IMG/VR virus record: IMGVR_UViG_3300025626_000030
Span: 1 to 58,858 of that record
Source of the DNA: a virus
DNA length: 58,858 nt
Strand: one strand, 5' to 3'
Below are positions 56,101-58,858 of the stretch, piece after piece; position 1 is the stretch's first letter, and each line of letters opens with the position of its first letter. Below the pieces are notes generated by a model that ran no database searches, was not told the origin of the DNA, and worked only from the letters and a program-made list of their open reading frames with translations. The position numbers were made by a program, and so were the translations under genes.

Positions 56101-58858
56101 ATTAACCCTGATTTTGACGTTAAGTTTTACGCCCAACAGAATGGTATTACAGAAGAAGAAGCCTACAAAGACTACTTAACCAACGGGTTGTACACCAACG
56201 CCCCCGCCAATCAGACGGCACTTACCGCACAAAACACTGCAACAGTAAACAACGTGCTCAACGATTTAGCCGCATCCACGGGGTTAGACTTGACTAAGCT
56301 AGCGCCCGAACAAATGAAAGCGGTTGTACAAAGGTTAACACAGGTTGCTCAGGGGGATGGAGTAGACCTTAAAGACTTAAATGTTGCTGCTGTAGCTCAA
56401 AATGCGCTAAGTGTAATTAATAATCCAGAGGGGACTGGGGACGAGTTCTTCAGTATGACCACCGATGCCAATGGGAATGTAACTTCTTTCGAGTACGGTA
56501 GTTCATCTGCGGGGTTTAATAGAGCCGAAGGAGTTACTAATCAAGACGTTCTTAGTGGCGCTGCTAGAGCGCAAGTTAACCCTGAAACAGGACAGTATGA
56601 ATGGACTAAAGTTCCACCTCAGACTTATGTTGCTGAAGGGCAACTATACCAGTACGACGCAGAGACTGGACAACCTTACACGACAAACGCAAAGGGGGAG
56701 CGTGAAGACGTAGACTTTATAGTTTTAGCAGGGGGTAACATTGACCCGTTTACTCCTGATGTATCCCCTACGTTACAAGATTTGTCGGACAAAAACTCCC
56801 CCGCGTATAACCCTGAAGTGTTTACAGAGGAGTTAAATAACAGCGCCACCGTTGATGACGGGGGTAATGTGGTAGCGGATGAAAGTTGGGCTGACTGGCT
56901 ATTGGGGGCGTTCCAAGATGGGGCTACCTACATAGCGAAAGCTGAAGAGGAAATAGATGACGCGGGTGGACGTTCAGACTGGATGCCGGGTTCAGACCGG
57001 GAATCTTGGACTAACCCTCAAAATAGGTTTTCTATATTGACCCAAGGAATATCGCAATTTGCGGGGTTTATAGGGGGGATGGCCGACCTTGTTTCTCAAG
57101 AGTACGGAGGCGAAATAACTCAGTTTGCAAAAGACTTAGAAACCCTAGGGTTAGGTTCGGCTACTGAGGAATACCAAGCTGCTAAAGTAAGAGTAGACGA
57201 GTTTGCGGCAAATTTACCCCAAGCGACAGACGACCCTGACACCCCTATAGAATACTACGAAGAAGATGTGTACTCGTATGCTCCTCCGGGTATGGGGGGA
57301 ACTACTCTCATGCACCGAAAAGGAGATTATAAAGGCGGGGATGAGAGCAGGGGGTATGATGCTTTTTTACATGGAATGGGGAACGTATTAGAAACAGCGA
57401 AATTTGACCCTAATATGTTTTTTGCCCAGAACATACTCGTGGAACTGCCCTCCGAAACCGCTACGGTAATGGTGGGTATGAAACTTAAACTTGGAGCGGA
57501 AGTAATGCTGAGGGGGCTTAGTTCTGTAAGAGGGCTAGGTTTGGCGGATGACGTAATAAAATCCGCGAGTACAAAATTTGGTTTGGGTGGAGCAGCCGCA
57601 ACGGACGTTGCGGAAAGTACAGGCGCTAATTTTGCAGGTGCCTACGAGCAGGCTTACGCTACCCAAGAAAAAATGTTAGGGATAGAGGCCGATAGACTAG
57701 AATTAACAGGGCAGGATAAGCAAGATTATATAGACTCATTTACTGAGGACACTGTTAACTACTCACTAAGCGTAGCTACAGACGCTGCCTACGTGGCGGC
57801 TATGGCTACCACTGCTGTATTGTTTTCTGGCGGTATGGCACTGGACAAATTATTTATTGACGGCAAAGTTCCTGACGAGATGCTACCCCTGTGGAAACAA
57901 ACCGTTGGGTACGTAAATAGTAGAAAAAATGCTGTCGTAGGAGAAGGTGGTTCCGAGGGCTTAGAAGAACTTATTGTATCTGATTTTGTTAATGGGCAAT
58001 TGCACTTAATAGACCCTTCCATAAACGTGGCCCAAGAAAACGGAATTGCTACCGCAACGGGTATTGTAGTTGGGGCGGGTACGACGGCTACCATACTGGG
58101 GGTCACTGATATACAAACCCTAAGCAGTCGCCTGATACTTATGCAAAACCCCGAGGCGCTAGAAACTTTAGAGAATAGCGATAACTACAGTAGGGAAGAA
58201 CTAGAATCTCAACTAAACACATTCTTAGGTGATCCTCAAGTTGCTACTGACGCGGTAAACTTCTTGTACGACGAAGTTTACACAAGCACTGCCGAAGCCA
58301 CCGATGCGCTAGAAGCTTTAGGTATACCCTACACGCCGGAAGATGTTACCAATAACACAGGCGAAACAGCAGATGACGACCTAGACGATCAGCTCGCGGC
58401 GTACTGGGCAGCAACCCAAGGAACAGATACCGATACTGACGGCGATGGCATACCCAATGTGCAGGATAACGCACCTAATGACCCAAACATTAGTGGTATA
58501 GACATTGATCCTGACACGCAAGACACATCTTACGTAGATGCTGATGGGCGTATTGTTGTAACTAGCCCCGATGGAGTAGTTAGTATTTTTAACTCCGATG
58601 GCACCCCTGTAACACCTGATTTTACCACTATGCCTATAATTGGTGACGAAGATGTAGATAAAGATCCCGATGTAGACGTAGATGATACTATTGACGAAGA
58701 TCCCGATGTAGACGTAGATGATACTATTGACGAAGATTCCGATGTAGACGTAGATGATACTATTGACGAAGATCCCGATGTAGACGTAGATGATACTATT
58801 GACGAAGATTCCGATGTAGACGTAGATGGTACTATTGACGAAGATTCCGATGTAGACG
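53188..58858 (+). CDS. giant modular virion-type protein, 3' partial, Asp-rich repeats
   Basis: An open frame from the ATG at 53188 to the window end, at least 1890 codons, with AGAGGT about six bases upstream. Domains I can point to: an N-terminal polar region (about 1-420), hydrophobic segments near 430-470 and 1533-1553 that could contact membrane, and a large Asp/Glu/Ala-rich helical part (about 700-960). At about 975-1000, DFDVKFYAQQNGITEEEAYK is a repeat-like motif seen in extracellular proteins. At about 1746-1766, DTDTDGDGIPNVQDN is a thrombospondin type 3-like calcium motif. From about residue 1825 the 12-residue repeat DEDPDVDVDDTI begins and runs off the end. Likely a tail-tip or ejected structural protein; function not recognised. 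Confidence 0.8.
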   Translation, partial: MSGYNRTSGQSYNYSQDGTFTDQYGNVIGTTGNSLDRAYYYWQSRAGSGAFTQVGEGLDRPEYGDRWKGHSEYNPAYSYYKAMGVPIRDFYYASDSHSEAEIESYAQLIEEFEAGPVSVVGSPEYTRAQEWFREAVPTLISNTNVARDNLVDYFGMEKELTKIGYSEEEIGKALNKSRMSPYSGMAFSTGAESAGFADAYTKLFNEAKIYGGITEDFQKAYDIKAPEYHDKNFARLVSLSMTDPQAYQREYAKMNLRDKNVYMFKAYDKGLFEDSAERTRLEEAGVAPEEINKRIELGSMNKYKEVIVSNLHESGNYDDVYKRPATGDAELLGFDVAGGDPESEWVVKMKGNAFQDAGGTSGGQYGYRRIKFFPEETLRASGVYGPESKYNNYLQSESSLEEKLARQSVGKMETIGGLGEYVDVSPEDEGALEGVVNFADLALSLFVPTYNLIKIGVNAAQGETLHLADYISAGVSALKVFDVIAAPMGVEEAAEVGATASANVLEAGGTAAEAARASERAIALASAGKGLTLPGMSEPLTYAQTVGLANSITEGNPAAFILGTFGGDMLDAAFAKYGVDPANLPAGVKEGIVKAISKVGQGEDWDEALSSGAYAWFKSSDLGDGFLGELQQVGRDIDSTYLQPLKDSLPDLGGVVGDWPVWGEISESTGQLIDGFQDIIGGMNDLVPGITDFAQEIANSVLEVIPTESIEEALSKIGQMTGGAFNELPAAAQDALEEGLQSAIIDGEVDSLAMAEAVSAAVITTDAINEAFPERLTDVVSARIITSAVRNSITAAMSGGDVSDAFVLSIAQGAANAAKKSFREGTWKDDLKGLVDRVEGDYTDTNNLRADVDKGATDYATKAKEYNDLVTDMNSEEAEVLRLSEKAASTGAQADEAAFNAARDAFQTKVVDTYAPQLSTIVQDIDSIKVKRDEDVSKYTASLDNLDTATVLLNDNLTPVYADIDKLAVEGINPDFDVKFYAQQNGITEEEAYKDYLTNGLYTNAPANQTALTAQNTATVNNVLNDLAASTGLDLTKLAPEQMKAVVQRLTQVAQGDGVDLKDLNVAAVAQNALSVINNPEGTGDEFFSMTTDANGNVTSFEYGSSSAGFNRAEGVTNQDVLSGAARAQVNPETGQYEWTKVPPQTYVAEGQLYQYDAETGQPYTTNAKGEREDVDFIVLAGGNIDPFTPDVSPTLQDLSDKNSPAYNPEVFTEELNNSATVDDGGNVVADESWADWLLGAFQDGATYIAKAEEEIDDAGGRSDWMPGSDRESWTNPQNRFSILTQGISQFAGFIGGMADLVSQEYGGEITQFAKDLETLGLGSATEEYQAAKVRVDEFAANLPQATDDPDTPIEYYEEDVYSYAPPGMGGTTLMHRKGDYKGGDESRGYDAFLHGMGNVLETAKFDPNMFFAQNILVELPSETATVMVGMKLKLGAEVMLRGLSSVRGLGLADDVIKSASTKFGLGGAAATDVAESTGANFAGAYEQAYATQEKMLGIEADRLELTGQDKQDYIDSFTEDTVNYSLSVATDAAYVAAMATTAVLFSGGMALDKLFIDGKVPDEMLPLWKQTVGYVNSRKNAVVGEGGSEGLEELIVSDFVNGQLHLIDPSINVAQENGIATATGIVVGAGTTATILGVTDIQTLSSRLILMQNPEALETLENSDNYSREELESQLNTFLGDPQVATDAVNFLYDEVYTSTAEATDALEALGIPYTPEDVTNNTGETADDDLDDQLAAYWAATQGTDTDTDGDGIPNVQDNAPNDPNISGIDIDPDTQDTSYVDADGRIVVTSPDGVVSIFNSDGTPVTPDFTTMPIIGDEDVDKDPDVDVDDTIDEDPDVDVDDTIDEDSDVDVDDTIDEDPDVDVDDTIDEDSDVDVDGTIDEDSDVD
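58660..58858. repeat. 36-bp tandem repeat, Asp-rich, open at window end
   Basis: Unit GACGAAGATCCCGATGTAGA followed by CGTAGATGATACTATT, 36 bases, in frame. Full copies start at 58693, 58729, 58765 and 58801; a partial one precedes (from 58660) and another (58837-58858) is cut by the end. Variation is one or two bases per unit (CCC or TCC, GAT or GGT). A contig ending in such a repeat is typical of an assembly break. Confidence 0.95.

Noticed and set aside
1-58858. tRNA genes, integrase, phage RNA polymerase
   Set aside because: No cloverleaf-like run, no tyrosine or serine recombinase motif set, and no T7-type polymerase motif was seen; a missing segment could still hold them.
1-58858. Complete circular genome
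   Set aside because: The two ends do not overlap, and joining them breaks the reading frame, so closure cannot be claimed.

Overview
The window looks like most of the genome of a short-tailed (podovirus-like, P22-type) double-stranded DNA bacteriophage of the kind common in marine metagenomes. The evidence is a complete head-packaging block (small and large terminase, portal, scaffold, major capsid protein), a P22 gp10-like tail hub and no tail-tube, sheath or tape-measure gene. It also has a phage replication block (family A DNA polymerase, primase-helicase, gp2.5-like single-strand binding protein, SNF2 helicase, three nucleases) and a lysis cassette (lipoprotein, holin, M15 peptidase). No host genes, rRNA or tRNA, integrase or phage RNA polymerase were recognised.

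Layout. (1) Bases 1-10897, plus strand: the end of a very large gene, two glycine-motif virion proteins and a 2103-residue polyvalent-type protein with a zincin motif. (2) A terminator at 10894-10933 separates these from the convergent left arm. (3) Bases 10985-29504, minus strand: tightly overlapping early/replication genes. The part nearest the polymerase and primase (11-24 kb) holds replication and nuclease genes and many small unknowns. The part at 24-29.5 kb holds a MoxR-type AAA+ ATPase, a VWA/HExxH protein, a coiled-coil partner and small accessory proteins. (4) Bases 29505-31238: a control region with a GGAACATTA iteron-like array, three 42-bp direct repeats, a terminator, one minus-strand gene and copies of an 18-bp palindrome. 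(5) Bases 31239-53178, plus strand: a nuclease, terminase, portal, GroES-like protein, scaffold and capsid genes, then a strong terminator and a putative promoter, small basic virion proteins, connectors, tail fibre, beta-propeller, lysis genes and tail hub. (6) Base 53188 to the end: a giant open frame of at least 1890 codons, which runs off the window inside a 36-bp Asp-rich tandem repeat.

How it works together. The palindrome TGTATACATATGTATACA (four exact and two one-mismatch copies) lies mostly just upstream of minus-strand transcription units, so the left arm is probably one regulon, perhaps controlled by the small HTH protein at 23381-23602. The right arm builds the virion and lyses the host. 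The frame open at the right end and the frame open at the left end could be one gene if the molecule is circular or circularly permuted. However, joining base 58858 directly to base 1 breaks the frame, so sequence must be missing there or the two are separate genes.

Main points for a second look: the palindrome regulon, the helically phased iteron-like array, the phage MoxR/VWA module, the unfinished giant repeat protein, and the leucine at the position equivalent to E. coli Pol I residue 762. Family assignments are from recalled motifs only; no database search was possible.
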